Assembly: GCA_037179385.1 (NCBI GenBank)
Contig: CM074179.1
Coordinates: forward strand, 68,839,806 to 68,903,805
Origin: Holothuria scabra
Lineage: Eukaryota > Echinodermata > Holothuroidea > Aspidochirotida > Holothuriidae
Length of the DNA: 64,000 nucleotides
Direction of reading: 5' to 3'
A program made the position numbers and the translations under genes. Below the pieces are notes generated by a model that saw only the letters and a list, made by a program, of their open reading frames with translations, was not told where the DNA came from and did not search any database. Below are positions 24,490 to 35,800 of the stretch, in pieces (position 1 is the first letter of the stretch; every line of letters starts with the position of its first letter).

Positions 24490-24890
24490 TACATTGGGGA
24501 GGAACACTACTCGCCTCCCAGTGAAAGGAAAAAAAGAAACAACAAAAACAAAAAAAACGAAAAACAAAACAAAAGATTGAAGCCAAGCGTTCAAGGTCTC
24601 TGGCCGGCTTTGTGTCCTGTCAACTACAACAGAGAACCAACTCAGGCGCCTCTCTAGTACCCTTCTGCATACAGTGACGCTCAGCGTGCTTTGCATACGA
24701 CCGCAATCTTTCCTCGGGACTCCCCTCAAGGACCGGCGATACATTGGGGAGGAACACTACTCGCCTCCCAGTGCAATCATAGTAGGACCATGTGTGAACA
24801 CTACCGTCCGGTTTGGCGTCAACGTGCCGCGCAGGATATAATAGAGGATCTCTTATATAGCCTGACCATCTCCATTTGTCACACGTTAGG
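24490..24890 (-). repeat. Unidentified interspersed repeat, copy 1, with internal duplication
   Basis: Nearly identical to 63713-64000 over about 290 bp, in the same orientation. It includes an A-rich block (24524-24575), CTGGCCGGCTTTGTGTCCTG and CCTCAAGGACCGGCGATACA. In this copy the 34-bp block beginning TACATTGGGGAGGAACACTA occurs twice, at about 24491 and 24742, so one unit (~251 bp) is partly tandem. The minus strand keeps an open frame of ~75 codons (starting MYRRSLRGVPRKDCG) in both copies, but nothing in it resembles a known domain. The class of element is not recognised. Confidence 0.7.
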
Positions 24891-24910
24891 GTGGAATTTT
24901 TAAAGTACAA

Positions 24911-25601
24911 ATTTTAGCCATATGTAGTGTTAGCAGAAAGGAATTATGTGTATGAAATATTTGTAGATAAAATTTTTAATTATTTTTCCATGTTTCTTGA
25001 CAAGATTTCCCCTACGACTGATGTTTCTTTTTAATATTTCTCATTTTCGCTCCAAATGGAAGCCTATGTCACAAAAGCGCCACAATCTTACTGTTTCGTG
25101 GGAAATCTGGATGTTTATTGTACGATACGTGTTGTAGGATAATGTTCATTGAGGACAGTTAAACACACTGAGGTAACTGTTACTTGACCCAATGTTTCTT
25201 TTATACATATCTATCGAGGTTTGTTTCATTTGGTTACTGAAACATTTTCTGGAATCTTTTCTCGAGTCTTCCTGATTTGCATTAAAAAGATTGTCTCATT
25301 ATTTATTAGGGAATATCTTACTGTTTACTCATTTTTGTAAGGATAGAAAGCGATTTCTTGTCAAACTTGTTACCAGCTTGTTAAATTAATGTTAAAATGT
25401 AATTCTGAATGGGTTGTTTTGGGAACGACACAACAATTTCAATTAAAATAACTAATATTTAATTAATTATCCCTATAAGTGTAATAGATCAGGTTACTTT
25501 GTTCAGGGCTACAAAGTCTGGGTCTAACTCCGTTTTCTGGCACACGTAACATTTGTCTCTAGAATGATGAGCACAGCTAATACGAAATTTTAGAGATTTC
25601 G
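24911..25601. other. Gene-free stretch
   Basis: AT-rich, nothing recognised. Confidence 0.4.
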
Positions 25602-25830
25602 TCGAAAGCCTCGGCCTTTTGGCTAAGATCATGTGTAGTATCTGTTCTTTTTATCCAGTCAAGAATGGAGCCATACATGACAGACCAATGATGAAAATGG
25701 TCTGAAGGCCGCGAGGTTGGTCGTTAAGTGTTGTCCTTCAGCGGACGTAATAGCTTCTTCGGGAAGCAGTATCAAGTTTGGTTTCGCCGAACGGCCCTTT
25801 GCCAGAGGGTCGGGAGGACTTTAGAAAAAG
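25602..25830 (+). mobile_element. U2 snRNA-headed SINE-like retroposon, copy 2
   Basis: Begins about TCGAAAGCCTCGGCC and matches the U2 5' end at 25610-25649 (CTCGGCCTTTTGGCTAAGAT, then CATGTGTAGTATCTGTTCTT; one substitution in the core). The body of about 180 nt runs to GAGGGTCGGGAGGACTTTAG and AAAAAG. It is the inverse of copy 1 with about a dozen differences by eye. The body shows no U2 stem-loop IIb, Sm site or later U2 sequence. Transcription would depend on external or U2-like promoter elements, which are not evident upstream. Confidence 0.78.
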
Positions 25831-25925
25831 TCGTCGAAAGCCTCTTTCGGCTTTTGGGTGAGATGTTCTTTAATATCCGTTCTTTAATCGAGTCAAGAAC
25901 GCGATCTCACATGACAGACTTACGA
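25831..25925 (+). mobile_element. Second, truncated and diverged head of the U2-SINE family in tandem
   Basis: Directly after copy 2, the sequence GTCGTCGAAAGCCTCTTTCG, then TTTTGG, CCGTTCTTTAATCGAGTC, AAGAACG and CACATGACAGACTTACGA aligns with the first ~95 nt of copy 2 (head plus start of the body). It then stops. Confidence 0.55.
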
Positions 25926-27230
25926 TGTACACAACATTTTATAGCTCGTTTTCAAGAAAGTCTTACGAAGGTAGAAGTTGGACTGTTAAATTTCCTTCTT
26001 CATGCTGTTTAATTATATTTTTGAAACTTTCGACTTCAAGTACACCTTTATAGTTCGAATGTAGGCTACAGTTTAACCACTTTTCGGGCATATCTTTTAA
26101 AACATTTAGACATGTACATGAGATGTACCTCTTTGCCCGTATGCCCACAATCGTCCAATTGCAAGCTTCAAGTTTTCTTTTTTTTATTATTATTTTTTGT
26201 GCCTTTTTACTTGACTCAATTCTACCAATTCGAGCAAACTGCTGAACCTTAAACTGTTGAGTGGGCTGCAATTGTTTTGGATTAGGTTTATCTAAAATGA
26301 AGCAAAATTTTGTAATTTTCTTTCTTCGTTACTTTAGTAAAATTCACCATGGTGACCATTGGCGCACGAGGCCGAGTGCAGTTGAGCACTCGCCCTCCTG
26401 ATTCGGGGAAAAGCAGTAAGTCCATACTCGCAAAACATGAGCAAAACATAATAAACGGTGGTATTATTCAAGCAAAAAATCTTCTTGCCCCCTCATAGAA
26501 AATTACCCCCTTACGCCTATAGATCCTTACGTAATTATCATTGATCTGGCTCACACTTGTCCCACATGCCCTACCTTTACCCACACTACTCTGAGCATGT
26601 ATTACACATTAACCCATTTCGGTCGTATTTGTTTGAAATAAGAAGTCAAAGAACCATAAGTTAAGACTGTCTGTCTTTAAAAGTTTTCAATTCAAACTGG
26701 TGCGTTTTTTGTTTATTACTTTTATCGTGCTTCTGATAGCGGACCATGCACTAACTCCAATACTCGTGCATGTGAAAAAGTTTACTGACAGACAAAGTGC
26801 CTTAAAAAGTAAATGGGATGTTGTTTCTGACTGTTTTACTTACAAAATATGATCATTTTTGCATTTGTATTTTGTAAACAATGAATTGAAATACAGACTG
26901 TGCAAAATTCAAGGCAATTTAATCAATTTTAGGCGGTAGGAAATACTTCCAAATAATAGGAAATTGCCGTTTCTCAGATTTCGAGGTAAATATTCAACTT
27001 TTCTGTTTTATTTTGTCACAGATTGTAAATTTCATGGTGCAAAATTTGAAATATAGTTTCGTGGATGGAATTTTCAGGAGAAATATCGTAATAGTGAAAT
27101 CTAAGAAGAAATGATAATGAAATTTAAGAAGAAAAACGCAAAATAGAGGCAATGACAACAAAAATTCACTGATCAGTAAACAGTTTATTAGACTGAAATA
27201 GTTTTCTTCATACTTTCAGAAACAATTATT
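25926..27230. other. Gene-free stretch
   Basis: No exon or clear repeat. A small hairpin, GAGTGCAGTTGAGCACTC, lies near 26373. Confidence 0.4.
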
Positions 27231-27530
27231 ATCCCACAAATTTTGATGATTCTCTTCTTTCTCTACAAAGTAGCCTTTTACGATTAGATAATTACGAAAT
27301 GCAGACAATTGAGAAAGAAAATGTATAATTTTGATTATAAAAATAACATTTTCATACCATTTTATTAATTGCTGCTTTTTATCCCGGAAATTTTGATGAT
27401 TCTCTTCTTTCTCTACAAAGTAGTCTTTTACGATTAGATTATTACGAAATGCAGACAATTGAGAAAGAAAATGTATAATTTTGATTATAAAAATAACATT
27501 TTCATACCATTTTAGTAATTGTTGCTTTTT
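27231..27530 (+). repeat. Tandem duplication, two 150-bp units
   Basis: 27231-27380 and 27381-27530 match almost base for base (for example TTTTGATGATTCTCTTCTTT at 27241 and 27391). The few differences include a missing C near CCCGG and single substitutions. Very AT-rich, no coding role seen. Confidence 0.9.
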
Positions 27531-27689
27531 CCATTACACAACACGACATGTAGCCTCGAAGAATTGCTACCTACCACATTTTACTAAAATGGTCAGCAAA
27601 CCGGTGAAAGATAAACAAATTGCGGAATTGAAACTGGTGCAAATAACATTAACCTCATTACCTCTTAGTGAAAGAAGAAAACGTTATTA

Positions 27690-28560
27690 TAACACCCTTT
27701 CAGCCACAGCGGCTGTACTCGTACAACACCCATAAGTCATGGCGAGTGAGGAAGTATTTGCTGCATATCTTAACTAGACCAGCTATAGCGGTCGTACTGG
27801 TACAGCCTTGATAGGTCAATGCTAGTAAGAAAATATTGCTTCACTTCTAAACTAGATCAGCTATAGCGGCTGTATTCGTACAACCTCCATAAGTCAAGAC
27901 GAGTGAGGAAACAGGCTACTGTATTTGCTGCATTTCTAAACTAGACCAGCTATAGAGGTTGTACTGGTACAACCTTGATAAGTTATGGCTAGTGAGGAAA
28001 TATTGCTTCACTTCTTAACTAGACCAGCTACAGAGTTTGTACTGGTACAACCTTGGTAAGTCATGGCGAGTAAGAACATATTTGCTGCATTTATAAACTA
28101 ACCCAGCTATAGAGGTTGTGCTTGGTACAAACTTGATATGTCATGGCAACTGGGGTAATATTCAACAGCTATAGAGGTTGTACCGGTACAAGCTTGAAAT
28201 ATTTTGGCCAATACAGTATGTTAGTTGGATGAAATTTAACGAGATACCAACACGAATGTGTTATATAGTATCAACTAGATAAATACGATTCATGTTCAGT
28301 TACAAAAACAGTTCAAATACCAATGCAAGTCCTCCCCTTTAGTCGCCTCTAACGAAAGGCGGGGAATATCGTGGGCATATTCTACAACCCCCCCCCCCCC
28401 GGGGGGGGGGGCCCTTTGGTAAGTAAGGAAAAGCTTTAAACTGGACCAGCCGTAAGAGTTTTACAAAATAAACTTGATAAGTCATGGAGACGATAAGGAA
28501 ATATTTGCTGCACTTCTATACTAGGCCAGCTATAGAGGCTGTACGAAGTCACTGCTAGTT
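27690..28560 (+). repeat. Degenerate ~77-bp tandem array with palindromic core, split by an insertion
   Basis: The core GTTGTACTGGTACAAC (self-complementary) or close variants, preceded by AGCTATAGAGG and followed by CTTGATAAGTCATGG, occurs near 27706, 27784, 27852, 27952, 28029, 28107 and 28168. It recurs more weakly near 28450 and 28527. Spacing is 60-100 bp. Linkers such as GAAATATTTGCTGCATTTCT and AAACTAGACCAGC recur. The run is interrupted between about 28206 and 28425. The same core is arrayed in the opposite orientation at 56440-57015. Confidence 0.8.
28206..28425. repeat. Insertion in the array, with SINE-domain-like sequence and C13/G11 palindrome
   Basis: Interrupts the palindromic-core array. 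Contains AGTCGCCTCTAACGAAAGGC and then GTGGGCATATTCTAC, which I recognise as a motif recurring in invertebrate SINE-like repeats. It is followed by 13 C and then 11 G (28388-28411). The exact family is not assigned. Confidence 0.4.
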
Positions 28561-28668
28561 AGGGGGTGCTGAGTCAGGGGCGAACCCACGGGGGCAGGAC
28601 AGGCATTTACCTCCCACCAGCCGGTGGTATTTAAGTCGCAAAAGTAAATCGCTTAAAAACCATTTTAA

Positions 28669-28910
28669 GACACTAGGATTTTTTCAAACCCCCTTTATGG
28701 AGTATCTCTCTGTTCGTCTGGAAAGGGGAAGCCCCCAAAGTTGGCTTACTCCTGCAATTTGTCTCCCATTGACTTTGTACATGAATCATTTTTCCAAAAC
28801 CCGATTATGGGGTATCTCCCTGCTCGTTGGCTTACTCGGGGCTTCCCCCTTCTCAAACGAACAGGGAAAAACCACATAAAGGGGGGGGGGGTTGAAAAAA
28901 TCCTAGTGTC
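28669..28910. mobile_element. Fold-back/MITE element
   Basis: GACACTAGGATTTTTTCAA at 28669 is mirrored by TTGAAAAAATCCTAGTGTC ending at 28910. CCCCCTTTAT/ATAAAGGGGG and a GTTCGTCTGGAAAGGGGAAG block with its inverse continue the arms inward, so almost all 242 bp can fold into one hairpin. The G run on the right arm is longer (11) than the C run on the left (5). Confidence 0.75.
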
Positions 28911-30801
28911 ACTCTAGACGTGTGTGAAGTTTCAGGGCGTTGGCCCATTGGGAGTGGCCTCTTCGGGCAAAACAAAACTCACCCCCTCACGGACATCTGG
29001 ACTTAGAAAATTTTTGAAAAGTGATTCACGTGCAAAGTCAAAGGGGAGTTAAAACTGAAAAAATTTGCAAAATCCTCTGTTGAGTGTCAATGAACGGATG
29101 ATGGACTTGAAACTTAATTTACCTTGTTTTTTCGTCTGTCCATGATAGCGGTATAATGACATAAAGTTGATTTTTAGGGCAGAGATACGACTTCTGTATC
29201 CTTCCTTTGGCCAAGAAAAATACTCATTCCCATTGCAAGGCTGTGATGAACTGTCGACGTACTACCGTCCTTGTAACAGTCACCCCATTTCACATAAATA
29301 TCTTCCCACAAGACCACCTCACTTGCAATTATTAGCTGCGTTAAAGAATAAATTAAAACAAAGTGTATGCAAAATCCAAACACGCCATTCTTCCTATTAG
29401 TAGAGTTGCCACGGTGAGGTACGTTTCTCCGAAAGAACACAATATAAAAGATCGTTTCAGACGAATATGTCACATATCTGCCCGTAAAATTGATGATGAA
29501 GAAAACGATGGATCAGTTTTGGTGTTTTCAGGGTGACTGAAAGAAACATAGGCAGTAGATTCTGCACAGCACAATGGGAAAGACCAATCTGACGAAGAAC
29601 GCATACAAGCCCCCTGTATGGTGCTACAACAGTACAAGCCATATTTACACCGAAAAAATGGTTGACAGGTGTAACGAAAAGTCCACAAACTTAAAACAAT
29701 TTTCGAGTCTACTTTTGTGCTTTGCATGTAGGCTACGGCTGTGTCTCACGCCTATTTGGGATTATTTGTGCAGCTCCGAGTAGCAGCTCCCTTGTTGGTC
29801 TCTTTCTCTCAAACCTCTTCGCAGTTATGCGGTTTCGAAATTCCTTACCAAGAGGGTTCCGTAAACAGTGACAGATAGAGCTTCCATAAATAAAGGTTGC
29901 AGTCACCCCGGTCACCCCTATGAACTTTCGATGTGCCCTATCACAAGAACGGTTCTTGAAAACCATGCCTGTGACAGTTTTTTTTTTTCAGCTAACTGTG
30001 GGATTTACTATGAGTGGCTACTTGCGTTTACCAGGGAGTTGCAACAGACTGCGTTTACCATGAAATTCTAAATTATTCAATATTCAAGTGTTTTTGCAAC
30101 ATTTAGCGTAGCCTATAAACCGCAACGAAGAGTTTTGAGGACTGGTTGGTTCAGCCTAGGCTGTTCGAATAATTCGAATAATAAGTTGATATTTTTGTGT
30201 GTAAAATTATTACGTGACTATGATGTGTTTGTACTTATCGGGCAATTGTTTTCAAGGAATCTAGGCCTGCTTGGAGTTTTCTGTAATAAGAGGGCAAAAG
30301 CAGTCACCCCAATTTGAATTAGTGTAATAGTCTATTTTAATTCATGAATGGCTCTCGAAAATAATGTGACACTGTTTTTCTCATTGAATTGTAAAATTTT
30401 TGACAATTGAACCCTTGATTTACCCTAATTATGCAACATTTTAGTCTCGAAATATTTTGAAAGAAACATGGAAGAGAAAAGGGAAGAAATTTGTGAAATT
30501 TAGTGGTTGTTTCATAAAAGTTTAGGGGCGACTACTCTTTAAAAACATGGCAACCTTTCGACCGACTCAAATGCTGCCCGAATTCTAGTACCTGAAGATC
30601 AGGTCGTTCCCCGAAATATACGGTACATGCCCTCCGCCTGATACACCAGTTAGTATGACCATGGAAGTTGGTCATACTGGTGGTATGACAACAGCAAAAC
30701 ATCACAATACTTGTACGGTGCATACTTCTTAAAATAACAAATTCTTGTTCTATGTATTAGAGTAGAGTCCTAGTGAGGGACGCAGTGGTGAAGCTCTGAT
30801 A
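28911..30801. other. Gene-free stretch
   Basis: Short frames only. No conserved exon features recognised. Confidence 0.4.
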
Positions 30802-31106
30802 TTTAAAGGCATGTTTTCATCATCCCAAGCAGTTCCAATTCTCCCAACCTTCTTACTCTAGCCCCTCCCACATTTATCTAAAACTCATCTTTATCCAGAC
30901 ACAATTCTAGTTTATTGCTTCATGGCTTGTCCCAGTGGCCATACAAGTCCATAATGTGTAATCAAGACACTCTCAGTGCCCACGCTGTGTAATTGAGCTA
31001 TGATGCATTGTTTGAATGTGATGCCATCAAAGAGCTGTACCAATTGAGAGTTTTGATATATGTATACTGAAACTGTGGTTTGGGGTGACGAATGACTGCC
31101 TTTAAA
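30802..31106. mobile_element. TTAA-flanked MITE family A, complete copy
   Basis: Bounded by TTTAAAGGC at 30802 and GCCTTTAAA at 31106, with related subterminal CACCCCAAAC-type sequence on the right and CATCCCAAGC on the left. The other copies (5749, 9593 and 17893) allow the TTAAAGGGCCA...CTCACCCCAAAC terminus to be inferred. TTAA at both ends suggests a piggyBac-type mechanism. Confidence 0.75.
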
Positions 31107-31163
31107 ATTTCTTACAAGACCGAAAAAATGCATGCCAAGGGGCCTGCGTTTATTCCTCTGAAG

Positions 31164-31200
31164 CATGGAAGTACTACTTCCGAGGTACGGTACTTCCATG
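31164..31200. repeat. Short palindrome with CATGGAAGTAC arms
   Basis: CATGGAAGTAC at 31164-31174 pairs with GTACTTCCATG at 31190-31200 around a 15-nt loop containing CTTCCGAGGTAC. A related palindrome occurs at 52957-53000. Confidence 0.7.
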
Positions 31201-31240
31201 TATGAAGGGTGTGCCTGTGCATGTAGTACCTCGGAAGCTT

Positions 31241-32605
31241 TGCGATTTGATGGGTTCTAAAATTAGCAATTATTATTCATACGTTATAAGTTCACTTATG
31301 TATTGTTAACTGTGTGCTGGATACTTTTCTGGGAAAGCACTGTTTTAGGCGTGTAGAACTACTGCATTTGGGCCAACTCTTTGGTGGGAGTGTGTAGGAT
31401 ACCAGTGTACTTGGTCTATATTGCCGGTGAAATGTATCTGCTGTTTGCTTAATTAACTTGCCAAGGCTAATATGGGAATACAGGAATAGAACATTTAAAC
31501 TTGTTTTTCTTCTCCCCCTCTTAGTGGCGGCATCAGCGTCTGGAAAGTTTCCCGGCAGGGTGTCGATGTTAGCTCAAAATTTATGCCTTAACACACCAAG
31601 AATCCACACCTTGTTTTCCCTCCTGGGATTTACCTCTCCCTCCACAACTTCATGGTCTACAGGGCGTTAATTCCGCAATCCCCTCTCAATTCCCTCTTTT
31701 CCCCTTTTCTCTTTTTTTCTTTTTCTTCCCATCATTTGGGGAGGCGATCACCCCATTTGGCCCCTTGGTTGCGCCGCTGCCTTCATGATATGTTTTGGAG
31801 TTACATATAATTGCCCTCCATCTCACATTTTAATTCGGATTGACTCTGCCTTGTCACCACTACCGCACCGTAAAAAGAACACCTTATGAGGTTGGAGAAA
31901 TAAAAAAAAATAAGCGCATTAAATGAGTGAACGCAAAGGCCTCAATGAGGTGATATCGATTATATTATGATGAGTTTGAAAGAAATCAATGCATGATTAT
32001 GCTTCTAATAAGCCTGATTACTCATGTGTCCGCACATCCTTTACCAAAAATGTAAACAATTGTAGTTTTTATGTACAGGGATTGCATATGATTTACACTC
32101 AATGGTGAAAAGTGTCTGGTCACCAATTTGAAATAAATGTATTAAATCTTTAATCGTCCTATCATTGGCCCTATCATTAACAAGAGTCAGATGTTTAGAA
32201 TCTCTTAGTTTGACTATTAAGCATCAAGTTAAGAGTAAAACTCAGCATGTGTGACGGAAATTATGAATTTTGTGGGCAAACTTAATGAGCCCCGCTAACA
32301 CCTGATAAGCAATGTCAACAAAAGCGCACACCGTAACCACATCTAAATGGTTTTTTATGTAAATGTTAATTTTCGTTAATTTAAAACAACATGGTGCTTA
32401 CAGATATCATGAAATAAAATCATAAACGTGTTTACAAGATGGCGTCTTGACTATAACTCTAGTTCCATGTCCCTGACACTTGCTTGGGCATTTCGTTTAC
32501 TATCCAAGTGTTATTGCCTAAGCACTAAACAAAAATTGTGTGCATGCATTAAAAAATGATGATAAACTCATCAAATGAAACACTGTACTTTGCATGAAGT
32601 GTATA
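31241..32605. other. Gene-free stretch
   Basis: Pyrimidine-rich tract near 31680-31730, then CGATCACCCCATTTGGCCCC and GCGCCGCTGCC, which look like an old MITE end. No exon recognised. Confidence 0.4.
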
Positions 32606-32609
32606 TATA

Positions 32610-32823
32610 GAGGCTTTGCAATTACGTCACGGAACCGCCATGCTGGAGGACATTCATGTCACATACACGTGGCTTTGTGCCAAACGCACTGCACAGTGTG
32701 CACTGTGATATGCACGGTGTGTACACATTCAGTGAGCAAGCGCGTCCCGTGTGGTTTACTACGTAGTTACATGTACTCCAACATGGCCGCCGGAGAGTAT
32801 TATGACGTCATGTGAAAAGCCTC
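32610..32823. mobile_element. MITE with TATA target duplication and CRE-like sites
   Basis: GAGGCTTTGCAATTACGTCA on the left mirrors TGACGTCATGTGAAAAGCCTC on the right. TATA flanks both sides (32606-32609 and 32824-32827). A second inverted block is CCGCCATGCTGGAG versus CTCCAACATGGCCGCCGG. The 214-bp element has no coding capacity. It places a perfect TGACGTCA at 32803-32810. Confidence 0.75.
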
Positions 32824-32827
32824 TATA

Positions 32828-35800
32828 GCCAGGGATCGATCACCCATGGCAAAACATCCGCTATAAGTAAAAGGCGCGTCTTTGGTAACCGTAACTTGTT
32901 GAAGCAATATTTATTAGTTTTCTGATATTCATCGTGGCGGGTAATTGATAATGGTAACATCACTCATAACAACGAAAGCTCTTTGAGAACTCATATTTCT
33001 CCCTAAGCTCGCAGAAGCGAAACACCTGTCATTCTGAAATACTGACCCGAGATCAGGTCAACTGCATGGTGTACGTATTACCATGGCAATAGTTTAATTT
33101 TGCTGAATTATTTATGTTCGTAAAAAAGTAGCCTGATTAGAGTCTGCAGACAGGATTCATGAGGTGAACCGCGGAGGTTTCAATGTAGGTTACTATACAG
33201 ACAGCCAGTTAATATCCTAATGCAAGACAGCAGTTTTCGAAAAAAAATCACAGAGAGACAAGGTCCATAGCATATGAATTTCGAAGGGTATAGGCCGGGC
33301 TCTATAACCTAATGGTTTGATCAGGGAACTAAGAGTTAGCAGCTCCCTGGTTTGATAGCCATGAAGACAACTGCAAACTTCAGTAGAGCATCAAATCATT
33401 CCATTTCCATTCCTTACATTATTTAACAGGGAACTGCCATGGACCCCGGATATTAATATGCAGATCACCGCATGGGAAGACACAACAGTGTTACAAGTAC
33501 AGCAGCCTCGCAGTCAGGGTTGAACTAATGTACAGGGCAATGCGTACTTGAAAATATATTAAGGGTTCCTCTGATACATTTCGGTCCGAATATACCGTAT
33601 ACATTTATTAGATACTAAGATACAAATTCTTTAATCAATGATTTGACGTAACCCCCTCCCCCCGTGGACATACACAGTCAGCAAGTCACTCTTAACTTAT
33701 TTTGAGAAAAATAGGTAAATCCCAGGTTATCTTTATGTCTTTTGGTGCCATTCATACTAGGACTAGATATTCAAGGTAAACTAAGCAGTTATTCCTTGTT
33801 CATGAGAAGGTGGCAGGGACGGCGTCGTACACCGATAAATATAATTCCAGGTATATAGACTAAACTAGGAGTTGTCACTCCAAAAATATCACAGTTCGAC
33901 ACCAACTAAGCTTAGGTTTAAGTTAGCTAGCTAGTCAGATGAGGTTTAACGGTTCAGTTTTCAACAATTGGCCAGTCAAGTCGAGGTACCCACGGACTTT
34001 TTCCAGCGGTGGCTCACTGGCTTGTTTCCCATACTTCATTGCATTTCGCACAAGGAAAATAGTTTCCATTATTTTTTAAGTCCCAACCTTTTTCAAGAAG
34101 GTTTCAGAGGTCCAAAGGAAATACAAACAGGGGGTTTGGTTTAGGTGCACGTGTAGAACAATTTTTTTAGTGAGTCCTATACATCATTATTGGAAAGGTC
34201 ACATTTCGATGATTCTATACAGCTTAGGCCTATTGTTTTGACAAATTATGGTAATTAGTAATGCAAATATATGCATATTTACGAATGAATTTGGTCATGA
34301 AACCGGCCTGGAATTGAACCCGAGACCTCACCGTGCGAAGGGAATGCTAGGTTGAAAGGCCTGAACTGAATGCATAGTATGGGTTGGGACGATCTCTGTG
34401 AATCACTTTAAGAAGCGCACTCCGAAGCTGAGTAAATAAAATATCGAAACAGTATTTAAAAAACAGTATTAAAAATTAAAAAGAATTCGGTTCATCACAG
34501 GTGCTTTCTTTATTCCTCAGCCTGAAACTGAGGTCAAAGGTGCTGAACGGTAACGAGATTTGCAGGAACGATGATCACACCTACGTTAAAACTGTTTGGA
34601 AATTTTACTGTATCTGAACAGGAGTGGCTCCAGGATTTCCTCTACAGGGGAGGGGGGAGCTCCCCGACAGGAGACAAACAACATACCAAATATTGAAGTA
34701 GTTTACCTTAATTACTGGTGAACACCGATCTAGTGAAAGCCTTAATTGTACTTGAGAGTACCTTTCCCAAGGTACACAAATGTCACCCAATCAACTTTCT
34801 GTAGTTTCACTTGCAGAGAGACGCCATTTTCACTGATATTTTAGGAAAAATTTAACGTAGAGAAATGATTTTGACGCAGTTACAACATAAAAACACCTTT
34901 TCCAGTTGAAGTGGATGAAAATGGAAAAATTACAATAAATGTTATTTTTCTTTTTAACGTCCGTTACAAATTCCCGCCAATGTGAACTTTTCAACCCAAT
35001 GTCTCCTCGGCTTCCTTGCATTCGTCAGTTTTTAGGCTAAGCAAAGCAGACAGGCAGGGGTTGACCTCAAACCAGTCTGTAAACAACTCACCATAACGAT
35101 ATTGACAGTTTGTGTTGCATGCAATACCGGTACTTTTTGTGCACGGTACGTGGTATATGTTTATAACTTTATACTGTTATGGAATTATGAATATACACTT
35201 CTGGGGTGCCGGCAAGTACGGCTGAAGCTTGTATTATCAAGGAAGTTGAAGCTGTTTAGTATTATTCTTTTACTGCTTATAATGTTTGTCATTGTTTTGT
35301 GGCCCTATATCTGTCCCGCCAGCTCCCTTGTCCATGTTTGTGATGCACAAGCCTGTGCAGGATATTGCCGTTTTGAGTATATTAGACCTCATTTGTCAGT
35401 TTAGCATAAATTAAGTATTATTACGTCACTAGTTTGAAGCAAGAAGCTGGGCGCCGCCATACCGGCAACTTGATCGTCGGGCCGCTATCTCTCACCCCTC
35501 CGTCCTTGAAATGGCCCAATTTCGTCGGGGAGCCTTAACTTGCGCTTACGATAAAAGATGCGATTAACTTCAATCTGTCTTGATTTTGATTTTACGAAAA
35601 GAGCAGACTCTGCAAGGAAACCATCAAAATTCCAATTTTTCAACAAAAATGCAAAATTTTCAATAAACTTCTACAATATTAGCTCCCGGTTTTGTAAAAA
35701 TTGTGAAAAGAAAGCCCCAAAGTTTTCCAATGTCCTTTGAAGAGCGTTTCTACGTACGACAAAATATGAAACCTTAACAACCTTCAGTTTTTCCTTTATT

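Noticed and set aside
25602..25652. A functional U2 snRNA gene
   Set aside because: Only ~40 nt match U2. The later stems and Sm site are missing and the body is unrelated.
27231..27530. Coding repeat protein on the minus strand
   Set aside because: The 80-codon frame only reflects the 150-bp duplication, which happens to be a multiple of three, and is otherwise AT-rich noise.
27690..28560. CRISPR-like array
   Set aside because: Units are diverged, spacers are not unique, there are no cas genes and the DNA is eukaryotic.
35102..35404. 100-codon frame with a hydrophobic stretch resembling a signal anchor
   Set aside because: One hydrophobic run in AT-rich DNA is weak evidence, and no splice donor or promoter was found.
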